Shown here: positions 25,773 through 34,025 of the stretch, one piece after another
Layout: each line of letters begins with the position of its first letter
How positions within the stretch are numbered: the first letter of the stretch is position 1
Notes under the pieces: model-generated
Seen by the model: only the letters and a program-made list of their open reading frames with translations
Told to the model about the DNA's origin: nothing
Databases searched by the model: none
Program-made: the position numbers and the translations under genes
Source: DASTPP01 sp035762175
Lineage (GTDB): Bacteria; Myxococcota_A; Polyangia; Polyangiales; Polyangiaceae
Assembly: GCA_035762175.1 (NCBI GenBank)
Contig: DASTPP010000313.1
Location: forward strand, 1 to 64,000
Length of the DNA stretch: 64,000 nucleotides
Reading direction: 5' to 3'

Positions 25773-26894
25773 ATGGCCGAAGCGACCCTTACCCTCACCT
25801 TCCGCGACGGCTTCGATGGGTCGCACCTCGACCCCGCCTCGCTCGATCGTGTCACGCTCGACCCCCCGCCGCTCGAGACGCTCGGCCCCACCGTCTTCGC
25901 CGTCGAGGCGGGCCAAGCGTACCGGGCGAGCGTCTGGCCGAAGCGGGGCCTCTACCTGCCCACGGTCGTCGAGCTCGCCGTCGAGAGGGGCGCCTCCGAG
26001 GCCTACCTCGAGGTGGCTCTGCCGCGACGCCGCACCGTGCTCTACGTCACCATCGACGCCGAGCGCGATCGGGGCCACGGGGCGAACCTCGTCGGCCTGC
26101 GCGCCGCGGCCGAGGCCGCGCAGCTCGGCCTCGAGGTGCAGCAGGTCTGGTACGGCGATCTGCGCGAAAAGACCGCCCGCGACTTCGACGACGAGGGCAC
26201 CTTTCTCTTCTTTTTCGCCGGCAGCTACACCGAGTGGCAAGAGTACGGCCGAAACCCCGACTGGCGCGACCTGCTCGACCGGCTCGGCGCGCTCATGCGC
26301 GAGACCGATATCCCGGCCATCGCGGTCTGCGGCAGCCACCAACTGCTCGGCCGCGCCTTCGCCGGGGGCTGGCACGCCGTCGCGCACATGGCCGCCCCCG
26401 GACGCGCCCCCGCCCCCATCGCCGCCGAGCTCGCGAGCAGCCCCCCGCGCAACCTCATTCCCTCGCCGCGCATCGGCGAGATGGGCACCTTCCCCTTTCG
26501 TACCACCCCCGAGGGCGCGAACGACCCTCTGCTGCTCGGGCTCGCCGGGCGCACGACGCTCTTTACCGAGAGCCACTGCGACGAGGTCGTCGACGAGGCC
26601 CGCTCGCCCGAGTTCGTCGCCCTGCTCGAGCCCGACCCGACCCGAGAGGCCCTCGCCCTCGCCCCCCTCGCCCCGGCCCAGCGCAGCAGGGTGCAGGCGC
26701 TACGCTACGTCGGGCCGCAACACCGGCTGCTCTATAGCTGCCAGTTTCACCCCGAGCTGGTGATTCACCCGAGCTTTTCGGGCGCCCAGCGGGCCCAGGC
26801 CGAGCGGCTCGGCACCGACGGCATGCAGCTACTCATCAATCTATTCGAATCGGCCAAGATCTTCTGGCAAACCTTGCCCGGCGCGGTGGCTTGA
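25773..26894 (+). CDS. Class I glutamine amidotransferase-like protein
   Basis: 373 residues. An N-terminal beta-rich domain of about 85 residues is followed by a GATase1-like alpha/beta domain. The nucleophile elbow AVCGSHQLLGRAF places Cys186, and SCQFHPEL gives the His326-x-Glu328 pair, so a full catalytic triad is present. The segment FLFFFAGSYTEWQEYGRNPDW between strands is unusual. No synthetase partner is adjacent, so it may be a stand-alone amidase or peptidase of this fold rather than an ammonia-donating subunit. Confidence 0.75.
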   Translation: MAEATLTLTFRDGFDGSHLDPASLDRVTLDPPPLETLGPTVFAVEAGQAYRASVWPKRGLYLPTVVELAVERGASEAYLEVALPRRRTVLYVTIDAERDRGHGANLVGLRAAAEAAQLGLEVQQVWYGDLREKTARDFDDEGTFLFFFAGSYTEWQEYGRNPDWRDLLDRLGALMRETDIPAIAVCGSHQLLGRAFAGGWHAVAHMAAPGRAPAPIAAELASSPPRNLIPSPRIGEMGTFPFRTTPEGANDPLLLGLAGRTTLFTESHCDEVVDEARSPEFVALLEPDPTREALALAPLAPAQRSRVQALRYVGPQHRLLYSCQFHPELVIHPSFSGAQRAQAERLGTDGMQLLINLFESAKIFWQTLPGAVA

Positions 26895-26961
26895 CGCAGA
26901 GCGCCCGGCCGGGCGCCGGCCCTGTGGCGACATGCTCGACACAGCGTGGCCGCCTTGTTGC

Positions 26962-26981
26962 CGGGGCGCGTCAACGCCCCG
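26962..26981. terminator. Hairpin between convergent genes
   Basis: A perfect 7-bp stem (CGGGGCG/CGCCCCG) with a 6-nt loop lies in the 160-bp gap between the convergent amidotransferase and M28 peptidase genes. There is no U-tract. It is a plausible bidirectional terminator. Confidence 0.45.
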
Positions 26982-27054
26982 CCGGGCGTGGGCCGGGGTG
27001 GGCGCGGCGCTCGAGGGCGGCCGGGCCTTGCGTGCCGACCGATCGCCGCCCGCG

Positions 27055-28791
27055 TCAGGGCGCGTAGAGCCCCTCGGCGATGAGATCGTCGAGCGCGCCG
27101 CTCGCCCTCAGGTTCTCGGTCACCTTGTCGTGAGAGAGGCGCGGCCCCACGCGCTCGGGCAGGTCGGCGAGCGCGTAGGCCGCCGTCGCCACGCACGCGG
27201 CGCCCGCCGCCAGATCGCGCTCGTTTACCTCGTCGAGCGTGTCGCTCGGGGCGTGGTGCACCTCGTCGTACGCCTGCTCCTCGACCTCGAGGTCGAAGGT
27301 CGGCACGCCCTCGAGCACGAACGGGCAATGGTCGGTATCACAGTGGAACTCATCTTTGAGCTGGGCCGCCCCGAGCCCCCCGAAGAGCCGCTTGGCGAGC
27401 GGGCCGAAGCGCTCGAGCAGGTCGGGCCGGGCGTCGAGCCACCAGCCCCGCGGGGCGCCGGCGCCGTGGTCGGCGTTGACCACCGCCACCAGCCGATCGA
27501 GCTCGCGGGCGTGCCTCTTGACGTAGGCGCGCGAGCCGTAGAGCCCCTGCTCTTCGCCCGCCCAGAGCGCGAAGCGAATCGAGCGCCGCGGCCGGACGCC
27601 CGAGGCGAGCACCGCCCGCGCCGTCTCGATCACCTGCGCGACGCCGGCGCCGTCGTCCTGGGCGCCGGTGGCAAAGTCCCATGCGTCGAGGTGGGCGCCG
27701 ACCAGCACGTACTCGTCGGGCCGCTCGCGCCCGCGCACCTCGGCGATGACGTTCGGCACCTTGAGGGGGCCGGTCAGCCGGCTCGCGTTGGCGAGGTTGA
27801 TGGTGACCCCGCCTTCTTTGATGCGGCGCTCGAGCCAGGCGCCGTCTTCGAAGCCGACCTCGACCATCGGCAGCGGCGCGACCAGGCTGCCGCAGCCGAA
27901 GCAGGCGCGGGCGTTCGGCTCGTTGTTGTGGCGGCGGCCGCGCGACACGATCGCCGCGACCCCCGCCTCGCTCAGCGCCTTGATGGCCCGCTGGCGCACG
28001 GCGAGATCGCGCGGGGTGTCGGGCCGGGCGGGCAAGAGGGCCTTGCCCCTGAGCTCGTGGGCGCGCTCGGCCGCCTCGCTCAGGCTCTCGATGAGCACGA
28101 GTTCGGCCGTGAGCGAGCCGCCCCGCGGCGAGGGCGCCCAGCCGAGCGCCTCGGCCGCGAGCTGGCGCCCCTCGGGCCCCAGGGCGCGCAGCGTCACGGG
28201 CCCGCGCTCCCAGCCCGAGGCGAAGTCGAACTCTTCGAGCCGCGCGTCGTCGACGCCCAACTTCCGGAAGGTCTCGAGCGCCCAGCGCGCGGCCCCGGCG
28301 TGCGCCCGCGAGCCGGTCAGGCGCGGGCCGTAGCCGCTCGTCAGCTCGCTCAGGTACGCGTACGAATGGCCGCCGACCAGGGTGGTGCCGGCGATGGCCT
28401 GCAGCGCCGCGCCCTCGGGCGCCTGCGAGCCCCACCGGAAGGGCAAGAGCGCCGAGAGCGTCAGCCCGCGCGACAGGCCCCGCGAGGGCCAGAAGGACGA
28501 GCCCGCCTCGGGCGCGGCCCCGGCCGAGGGCGCCTCGCCCGCGAACGAGGCGAGCAGCGCGACGGGCGGGGTCAACCGCAAGGGTAGGGGGGCGGCGCGG
28601 TGGGCGATCGCGCCCGGGCCCGCCCCCGCGGCGTCGCCGGCCCCCGCCTCGGCGCCCGAGCCCGAGGGCCCCGAGGTGTGTTTCTCTGCTTGCTCGGCGC
28701 CGCTCGCCCTGCAACCGAACACGCCGAGCGCTGCCAGCGTGACCAACGCGGAAAGAACGAACCCGCCCGTGTCTTCGCTGGTGCGTCGCAT
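27055..28791 (-). CDS. M28-family zinc metallopeptidase lipoprotein
   Basis: 578 residues. The N-terminus (LVTLAALGVFGC, Cys27) is a probable lipoprotein signal. The co-catalytic zinc site of M28 aminopeptidases is complete: H and D in GAHLDAWDFATGAQDDGAGV, Glu-Glu in WAGEEQGLYGS, Asp in VVNADHG, and the last His in YDEVHHAPSDTLD. A PA-like insert lies between residues about 230 and 370 (RQRAIKALSEAGVAAIVSRG). Expected role is exopeptidase digestion of peptides at the cell surface or periplasm, fitting a predatory lifestyle. Longer in-frame starts exist, but the ATG at 28791 gives the signal sequence. Confidence 0.88.
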   Translation of the reverse strand: MRRTSEDTGGFVLSALVTLAALGVFGCRASGAEQAEKHTSGPSGSGAEAGAGDAAGAGPGAIAHRAAPLPLRLTPPVALLASFAGEAPSAGAAPEAGSSFWPSRGLSRGLTLSALLPFRWGSQAPEGAALQAIAGTTLVGGHSYAYLSELTSGYGPRLTGSRAHAGAARWALETFRKLGVDDARLEEFDFASGWERGPVTLRALGPEGRQLAAEALGWAPSPRGGSLTAELVLIESLSEAAERAHELRGKALLPARPDTPRDLAVRQRAIKALSEAGVAAIVSRGRRHNNEPNARACFGCGSLVAPLPMVEVGFEDGAWLERRIKEGGVTINLANASRLTGPLKVPNVIAEVRGRERPDEYVLVGAHLDAWDFATGAQDDGAGVAQVIETARAVLASGVRPRRSIRFALWAGEEQGLYGSRAYVKRHARELDRLVAVVNADHGAGAPRGWWLDARPDLLERFGPLAKRLFGGLGAAQLKDEFHCDTDHCPFVLEGVPTFDLEVEEQAYDEVHHAPSDTLDEVNERDLAAGAACVATAAYALADLPERVGPRLSHDKVTENLRASGALDDLIAEGLYAP

Positions 28792-29146
28792 CGTCTGGCA
28801 ATCGACAAAGCACCGTCCATGCCGCCGCCCTCGGCGGCTTCTCGTGCTTGCATTCGCGCCACATCGCGGCCCGCCGGCGAAGAAAGCGACGAACGCCGGC
28901 ACGCCTTTCGCTACGAACACCGGCCGGCAATTCCGGCCGGCGCGGTGGTCTCGCAAGGCTGGCCGAAAACCCCGGTCGGCGCCCTGGCGACGAGCGCACG
29001 CTCGCGCTGGCCGAGGCCGAGGCCGACCAGCGCCGGTGTCATCTCCGCGCACCGGTCGCGGCCGAGCCGCCCGGGCGCTCGCGGGACACCGACGTCAGGG
29101 GGGCGACCCCCCGACGGTTTTTTGACGGCCCGGGCGCCGGCGCCCT
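28792..29146. other. 355-bp intergenic region without a supported gene
   Basis: This is the upstream region of the M28 gene and the downstream region of the aldo/keto reductase gene. Its GC is slightly lower near 28870-28930. A short inverted repeat (CCGGCCGG on both sides of CAATT, about 28920-28940) could be an operator or terminator. Reading frames show no family resemblance. Confidence 0.45.
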
Positions 29147-30019
29147 TCAGCCGACCTTGAAGGTGTCGTAACGCGCCGCGCGGGGGGCGATGCGCCGCTC
29201 GAGGGCGCCGCGTTCGGCCGGGCTCATGGGTTGAAAGCCGCGGGCCACCGCCAGGTTCTGGCGCACTTCGGCGGCCGACGAGCAGCCGATGATGACGGTA
29301 TCGGTCACGCTCGCCGTATACCGGATGAGCTCTTCGACGCTCGCGGCGCGATCGCGCACGAGCTGCCCGGCGGCGAGCGCCTTCATGCCCACGACGGCCA
29401 TGCCCCGCGCCCGCGCCTCGGCCACGACGGCGGCGAAGGGCAGCCGCCGCGGGTCGGCCGGGTTCAGCGCGCAGAGCACGCTGTCGAAGGGGTGGCGCCG
29501 CATGGCCTCGAGCAAGACGGACGGGTCGTGGTGCCCGGTGATGCCGACGTGGCGCACGCGCCCCTCGGCCTTCGCCTCGAGCGCCGCCTCGAGCGCGCCG
29601 CCGCGGCCGAAGATGACGTCGAGCTCTCGGCGCTCGCGCAGATCGTGCAGCTGCCACAGATCGAGGTACCCCGTGCCCAGCCGCCGCAGCGAGTCGTCGA
29701 GCAGCGTGAGGGCCCGGTCGCGCGTGCGAACGTGCACCTTCGACGCGAGAAAGACCCCCGCCCGCGCCTCGGCCCCGGCCTCGCGGAACGCGGCGCCGTA
29801 GTAGTCTTGGCTCTGCTCGTAGGCGGGCGCCGTGTCGCAATAGCGCACCCCCGCGCGCAGCGCCTCGAGAATGACGGGCACCGCCTCGCGCGCCCGCCCC
29901 ACCGTGCGCAAGACGCCCTCGCCCCCCAGCGACACCGCGGGCACGCTCGCGCCGGTCTTGCCCAGCGGCCTGAGGTCGGAAGGCGCGAAGCCGTGGGCGG
30001 CGGGCCCGGTCGAGGTCAT
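29147..30019 (-). CDS. Aldo/keto reductase
   Basis: 290 residues. The catalytic tetrad of the AKR barrel is visible: Asp and Tyr in YCDTAPAYEQSQDYYG, Lys in LASKVHV and His in WQLHDLR. GYLDLWQLHD and the cofactor-binding SVTDTVIIGCSSAAEVRQN near the C-terminus match the family. Expected reaction is NADPH-dependent reduction of an aldehyde or ketone. Only 40 bp separates its start from the divergent membrane-protein gene, so promoters overlap there. Confidence 0.9.
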   Translation of the reverse strand: MTSTGPAAHGFAPSDLRPLGKTGASVPAVSLGGEGVLRTVGRAREAVPVILEALRAGVRYCDTAPAYEQSQDYYGAAFREAGAEARAGVFLASKVHVRTRDRALTLLDDSLRRLGTGYLDLWQLHDLRERRELDVIFGRGGALEAALEAKAEGRVRHVGITGHHDPSVLLEAMRRHPFDSVLCALNPADPRRLPFAAVVAEARARGMAVVGMKALAAGQLVRDRAASVEELIRYTASVTDTVIIGCSSAAEVRQNLAVARGFQPMSPAERGALERRIAPRAARYDTFKVG

Positions 30020-30059
30020 CGACACAGCGTAGCACCCGCCGGCGTCGCTTCGGGGTAGA

Positions 30060-30737
30060 GTGCCCCTCCCTTTGGTCGACCCGCTGACCCCACCAGAGCG
30101 TCCCGCGCGCCCGGGCGAGGCCGGCGTAGCGTACCCGGCCGGCCTCGGCGAGGGCGGGGCACCGCCCGCCCGGCTCGGTGAAGGCGGGGCGCCGCCCGCC
30201 CGGCTCGGTGAGGGCGGGGCGCCGCCCGCCCGGCTCGGCGCGGCCGGGCTCTGGGGCGTCGTCGGCGTCGGCGCCACCTTCGTGCAGGCCATCACGAAGC
30301 TCGCGCCCGTCGCCGCCGAGGCGCTGCGCGGCGCCGGGCTCGGCGCCGGGCACGTCGCCTTTCTGGCCGCCTGGGTGGCCTTCTGCGCCTACGTCGAGGG
30401 CTACCGGGCCTTTCAACGGCAGTTCTGCCCCCGCGCCGTCGCGCGCGCGCAGCGCCTCGGGCCGGGGTCGCCGCCGCTGCTCGTCGCGCTGGCGCCGCTC
30501 TATTGCATGGGCCTCTTGCACGCGACGCGGCGCCGCCTCGTCGCCTCCTGGGGCGTGGTTTTCGGCGTCACCGGGCTCGTGCTCGTCGTGCGCGCCCTGC
30601 CGCAGCCCTGGCGCGGCCTCGTCGATGCGGGCGTGCTCGTCGCCCTCGCTTGGGGCGTCCTCTGCCTCGGCCACTTCACGCGGCGCGCCCTCGTCGGCGA
30701 TCGCCTGCCCGTCTCGCCCGACCTGCCCGAGCCGTAG
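30060..30737 (+). CDS. Membrane protein with N-terminal LGEGGAPPAR repeats
   Basis: 225 residues from a GTG. Residues about 28-60 are three and a third copies of the decapeptide LGEGGAPPAR, encoded by a 30-bp tandem repeat. Four membrane helices follow (GLWGVVGVGATFVQAI, HVAFLAAWVAFCAYV, LLVALAPLYCMGLL, WGVVFGVTGLVLVVRAL). The family was not recognised. The YVEGYRAFQRQFCPRAV segment lies in a cytoplasmic loop. It is divergent from the aldo/keto reductase. Confidence 0.65.
   Translation: MPLPLVDPLTPPERPARPGEAGVAYPAGLGEGGAPPARLGEGGAPPARLGEGGAPPARLGAAGLWGVVGVGATFVQAITKLAPVAAEALRGAGLGAGHVAFLAAWVAFCAYVEGYRAFQRQFCPRAVARAQRLGPGSPPLLVALAPLYCMGLLHATRRRLVASWGVVFGVTGLVLVVRALPQPWRGLVDAGVLVALAWGVLCLGHFTRRALVGDRLPVSPDLPEP
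30141..30240. repeat. 30-bp coding tandem repeat, 3.3 units
   Basis: Units at 30141-30170, 30171-30200 and 30201-30230 plus a 10-bp remainder share CGGCTCGGTGAGGGCGGGGC with one to three changes. The repeat length is a multiple of three, so copy-number change would keep the reading frame. Confidence 0.9.
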
Positions 30738-30793
30738 CCTGCGTGCGTCGGCGCCGCGCGCCCGGCGACCTTTTCGTTCGAGGGGCCGCGGCG

Positions 30794-30809
30794 TGGCACG
30801 CGCGTTGCC
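30794..30809 (+). promoter_or_regulatory. Sigma-54 (-24/-12) promoter
   Basis: TGGCACG at 30794-30800, four bases, then TTGCC from 30805 matches the sigma-54 consensus TGGCACG-N4-TTGC exactly. Initiation about 12 bp downstream of the -12 GC would fall near 30820, only a few bases before the ATG at 30823. The same bases also form a 7-bp inverted repeat (CGTGGCA/TGCCACG), so a repressor site is an alternative. Confidence 0.6.
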
Positions 30810-30822
30810 ACGTCGCCCCTAT

Positions 30823-31512
30823 ATGGAAACCTTCGACAACGGGCATGCACTCGCGGCCCGCACCGCGCGAACCCCCTCGTCGCTGAAACGGCACGCCTCG
30901 AAGCAACTCGCGTCCCGACCCCGGGCCCAGGCGGCCGGCGGCGACGAGGCAGGGCGCCTCATCGCCACGCTCATCCGAGAGCTCTTCCAGACCGAGAACT
31001 CGGCCCGCTGGCACCCCGCGCGCGAGGCCGAGCGCCTCGGCGACGCGCCCCCCGCGCGCGCGATGCGCGCCGTCGCCCGCCACGCGTCCGCCGTGCTCGA
31101 AGAGCTGCCGGGCCTCGCGGCCGCGCACGGCCTGCCGACGAGCGTCGGGGGCCTGTCGGCCGGCCGCGCCTTCTCGGCCGTGCGCGACAAGGCGCTCGAC
31201 CTCTTTCTCACCGCCGAGAAGTCGTACCGGGGCACCCTGCTCGGGATGCGCCACGGCGTCGACCTCGTGAAGCTCTTGCGCGACACCGCCGAGGCCGCCG
31301 ACGATCGGGTGCTCGTCACCTTCTGCAACCGCTGGCTCGCCAAGCGCGTGCCGCTGCTCGCCGACGTCACGAGCGAGCTCGCCTGGTTCGGCGCGCACCC
31401 CGACCGCGCGCTCGCGCCGAACCGCACTGGCTTCTTCGCCCGCCTGGCGCGCGCCGCGATGCGGGCCGTGGGCACGGCCGAGCGCACCCTCAGCGAGGCC
31501 GCCACGGGCTGA
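30823..31512 (+). CDS. Unrecognised helical protein behind a sigma-54 promoter
   Basis: 229 residues starting METFDNGHALAARTART. It has no signal peptide or membrane helix. The central part (EKSYRGTLLGMRHGVDLVKLL, then LVTFCNRWLAKRVPLLADV) looks like a helical bundle; the arrangement recalls ferritin-like or PA2169-type stress proteins, but metal ligands are not clear and I do not assign it. The start is placed at the ATG directly downstream of the sigma-54 consensus. A long open frame of the CcmE-like gene runs antisense through it. Confidence 0.65.
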   Translation: METFDNGHALAARTARTPSSLKRHASKQLASRPRAQAAGGDEAGRLIATLIRELFQTENSARWHPAREAERLGDAPPARAMRAVARHASAVLEELPGLAAAHGLPTSVGGLSAGRAFSAVRDKALDLFLTAEKSYRGTLLGMRHGVDLVKLLRDTAEAADDRVLVTFCNRWLAKRVPLLADVTSELAWFGAHPDRALAPNRTGFFARLARAAMRAVGTAERTLSEAATG

Positions 31513-32127
31513 GCGGGCGCGCCCCCGCCGCCCTAACTCGGCCCCGCTCTGGGGCGCCGCCTCGGCGGCCGGGGCGGCGTCGCGCCGCTCGCGCTGCAGG
31601 CGGCGCTGGCGGCGCTCGGCCCTGCCCTCCCAGTAGCCCAGGGTGCAGCCGGGCCCGGCCCGCACGTGCCGCGCCGCGAAGCCCCCCCCGGGCAGCCGCT
31701 CGCCGACGACCAGGGCCTGCCCCGCCCCCGGCGCCTCGGGCTGCTCTTCGAGCATGTCGAAGGCGACCTCGAGGAAGTCGGGCACAAAGGGGATGGCATA
31801 GCGCACCGGCACCTCGACCCCGTCGACCACCATCGCGAAGCGCACCTCGCCGGCCCGCCCGTCGTGGCGCAGCGAGCCCCGCACCAGCCGCCCCTCGACC
31901 CGCGTGCCCCCCAGCCCCCCCGGCCGCGGCTCGAAGTCTTGGGCCGCGAACCACGCGCCCGCCCCGACCCCCACGCTGAAGGCGAGCGCCCAGCCGACGA
32001 AGCGGCCCGCCCGCCGCGCTCGGGGCCGCGCCGCGGCCGGCGCGGGCGAGTCGACGCGCGGCGGCGCGGCCCGCGCCGCCTCAATCGCTTCCGCCATCGC
32101 CTCGAGCTCGCGGTCGAGATCGGTCAT
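31513..32127 (-). CDS. CcmE-like OB-fold membrane protein, 3' end unresolved
   Basis: Starts MTDLDRELEAMAEAIEAARA. One membrane helix (FVGWALAFSVGVGAGAWFA) is followed by an OB-fold-like domain (RVEGRLVRGSLRHDGRAGEV, RFAMVVDGVEVPVRYAIPFV) resembling the periplasmic haem chaperone CcmE. The CcmE haem-binding His motif (LAKHDE-like) is absent; the equivalent place reads AARHVRAGPGCTLGYWEG. After this region the frame has no stop and remains open antisense through the whole gene at 30823-31512, to 30676. I have cut the feature at the end of the neighbour. The true C-terminus is not determined. Confidence 0.5.
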
Positions 32128-32162
32128 GATGATAAATGTCGTAGCAAACAAGGGCGCCCGCG

Positions 32163-33581
32163 CTAGCGGGCTTTGCGCGCCCCGGCGCCCTTTTTCGGCC
32201 GCGCCGTCGCGCCCTCCTTCGCCCCCGCCCTCTTATCCGCCGCCGCCCCCTTATCCACCGCCGCCGCCCCCTTGTTCGCCGCCGCGCCCTTCTTCACCCC
32301 CGCCCCCTTGTTCGCCGCCGCGCCCTTGTTCGACCCCGCGCCCTTGTTCGCCGCCGCCCCCTTGTTCGCCGTCGCGCCCTTGTTCGACCCCGCGCCCTTG
32401 TTCGCCGCCGCCCCCTTGTTCGCCCCTGCGCTCGCCCCTTTCTTCGCCGCCCGCGCGGCCGCCCCCTTCTTCGCCCCTTTCGCCGCGCCCTCCGCCCGCC
32501 CTCGCGCCCTCGCGTCGTCCGGGTGCGGTAGCGTCAACGTCACCTCGGGCCGGCCCGGCACGCCCTCGAGCGCGTACGTGGCGCGCAGCGTCGGCCCCGC
32601 CCCCTCGGCGAGGCGGGCGTGGTGCTCGCGCGTCAGGCGCCCGAGCGCCTCGGCGAGCGCCCAGGCCCGCGCCAGATCTTCGGACGTCGGCGGGCGCGCC
32701 GCGTCGTCGGCGTCGACGAGCGAGAGCCTCGGGTAGGCCTCGGGGCCGGCCAGCGGCCAGCCCCGCTCGGCGACGGCCGCGCGCGTCGCCTTCGGCACCT
32801 CGGCGCCCGGCTCGAAGTTGACCGAGAAGAGCGCGACGCCCGGGCCCTCGGGCGCTTCGCCCTCCTCGGCCGCCGTCACCCTTCGTCGCATGGTTTCGTA
32901 GTCGGCGACCGAGTCGAAGAGCAGAAAGCCGAAGTCGATACCCGCTCCGCCCACGACCGAGAGGCAGGCGCCCGCGAGCCCGAGCGAGGGCGCGTCGACG
33001 GCGAAGAGCGTGGCGTCGTCGGGCACCGCCTGCCAGGGGGCCGCGCGGTAGAGGTCGGCGGCCGCGGCGAAGAAGCCGCGCACCTCGTCGGGGTCGAGCC
33101 CGTCGTCGACCCAGGGGTCGGCGTCGGGCAGGGGCCCCTCGAGATCGAGGCGGTTGACGAGCTGATCGACCAGCGCGTCAATCTCGGGCGTCGGCCCCAC
33201 CCGCACCCGCACCTCGGGGCCGAGGGCCTCGGCGATCGCGGAGACGAGCCCTCCGTCATTCACCCGCACCGACACGGGCCGCCTCGTCTTGCTGATCAAC
33301 GGGTGCGCGAGCACGTGCTTCAAGAGCCCGAGCACGGCCTTCTCGATCTCGTCGGGCGGCGCCGGCGACGCGGCGAGCACGCCGCTCGGGCTGACCCACG
33401 CGACGAACTCGGGCCGGAACGCCCCGCCCTCGATCCGCTGGACGTAAAGGGGCAGCGTGCGGTGGCCGCAGACCCACGCCTCGTTCGCCGGGCCGCCGCC
33501 CGACGCGCCCCGTGGCGCCCCTCCCGGGCCGGGCGCCGGCGATTGCGGGGCGGAGGCGGGCTTCGCGCGTGCGCTCGACAT
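32163..33581 (-). CDS. Unknown protein with Lys/Gly/Ala-repeat basic tail
   Basis: 472 residues. Residues 1-370 form a globular domain with VCGHRTLPLYVQRIEGGAFR and WVDDGLDPDEVRGFFAAAADL; it resembles DUF6930/DUF7309-type proteins of unknown role, but I cannot confirm this. The last 100 residues are repeats of (N/K)KGA with Ala/Gly/Ser/Thr spacers, a strongly basic, disordered, histone H1-like tail that could bind nucleic acid or polyphosphate. The tail is encoded by 15-18-bp imperfect repeats (about 32220-32460). The gene starts upstream of the CcmE-like gene, with 36 bp between them. Confidence 0.7.
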   Translation of the reverse strand: MSSARAKPASAPQSPAPGPGGAPRGASGGGPANEAWVCGHRTLPLYVQRIEGGAFRPEFVAWVSPSGVLAASPAPPDEIEKAVLGLLKHVLAHPLISKTRRPVSVRVNDGGLVSAIAEALGPEVRVRVGPTPEIDALVDQLVNRLDLEGPLPDADPWVDDGLDPDEVRGFFAAAADLYRAAPWQAVPDDATLFAVDAPSLGLAGACLSVVGGAGIDFGFLLFDSVADYETMRRRVTAAEEGEAPEGPGVALFSVNFEPGAEVPKATRAAVAERGWPLAGPEAYPRLSLVDADDAARPPTSEDLARAWALAEALGRLTREHHARLAEGAGPTLRATYALEGVPGRPEVTLTLPHPDDARARGRAEGAAKGAKKGAAARAAKKGASAGANKGAAANKGAGSNKGATANKGAAANKGAGSNKGAAANKGAGVKKGAAANKGAAAVDKGAAADKRAGAKEGATARPKKGAGARKAR

Positions 33582-33796
33582 GGCGGCGGCAGCCTACCCC
33601 ATGTCGAGCGCCCCCCGCCCTCGCCGCCGTGCCCTCGCCGCCCGGGCGGCCCCCGAGCCGCCGAAGCCAACCAACCCGCTCGGAGGGGGCCTCGAATTGC
33701 ACCCTCAAGAGAAAAATGCATTGCAGCCCAGGGGTACCCGAACCTCCCTCAAGGGTGATAGCGCCGAAGAGCCTAACAAAGACCTGTCGCCGTCAA

Positions 33797-34016
33797 GGTT
33801 CAACCTTGTCGCGGCCGAGGTTGAACCCACCTCCGGCCAAGGTTGAACCCACCTCCGGTCAAGGTTGAACCCACCTCTCGCTAAGGTTCGACCTACCTCG
33901 CGCCTGGGTTCGACCTACCTCGCGCCTGAGTTCGACCTACCTCGCGCCTGGGTTCGACCTACCTCGCGCCTGGGTTCGACCTACCCCGCGCCTGGGTTGA
34001 ACCCCGCGCTCGGCGC
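33797..34016. repeat. 22-bp tandem array, 9-10 units
   Basis: Units begin at 33797 and every 22 bp thereafter to 33973, with a decayed tenth from 33995. The first four carry GGTTGAACCCACCTC or the palindrome CAAGGTT-C-AACCTTG; the next five carry GGTTCGACCTACCTCGCGCC. Each contains an imperfect inverted repeat around the AGGTT/ACC core. The array ends 10 bp before the stop of the hydrolase gene and fills the 444-bp gap after the KGA-tail gene start. It is too regular to be chance and has no spacers. Confidence 0.95.
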
Positions 34017-34025
34017 GCTGCGGGG

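Noticed and set aside
33797..34016. CRISPR array
   Set aside because: The repeats are contiguous 22-bp units without spacers and no cas genes are nearby.
33797..34016. tRNA fragments, because units contain GGTTCGACC as in a T-loop
   Set aside because: There is no acceptor stem, anticodon arm or CCA, and the motif is simply part of the 22-bp unit.
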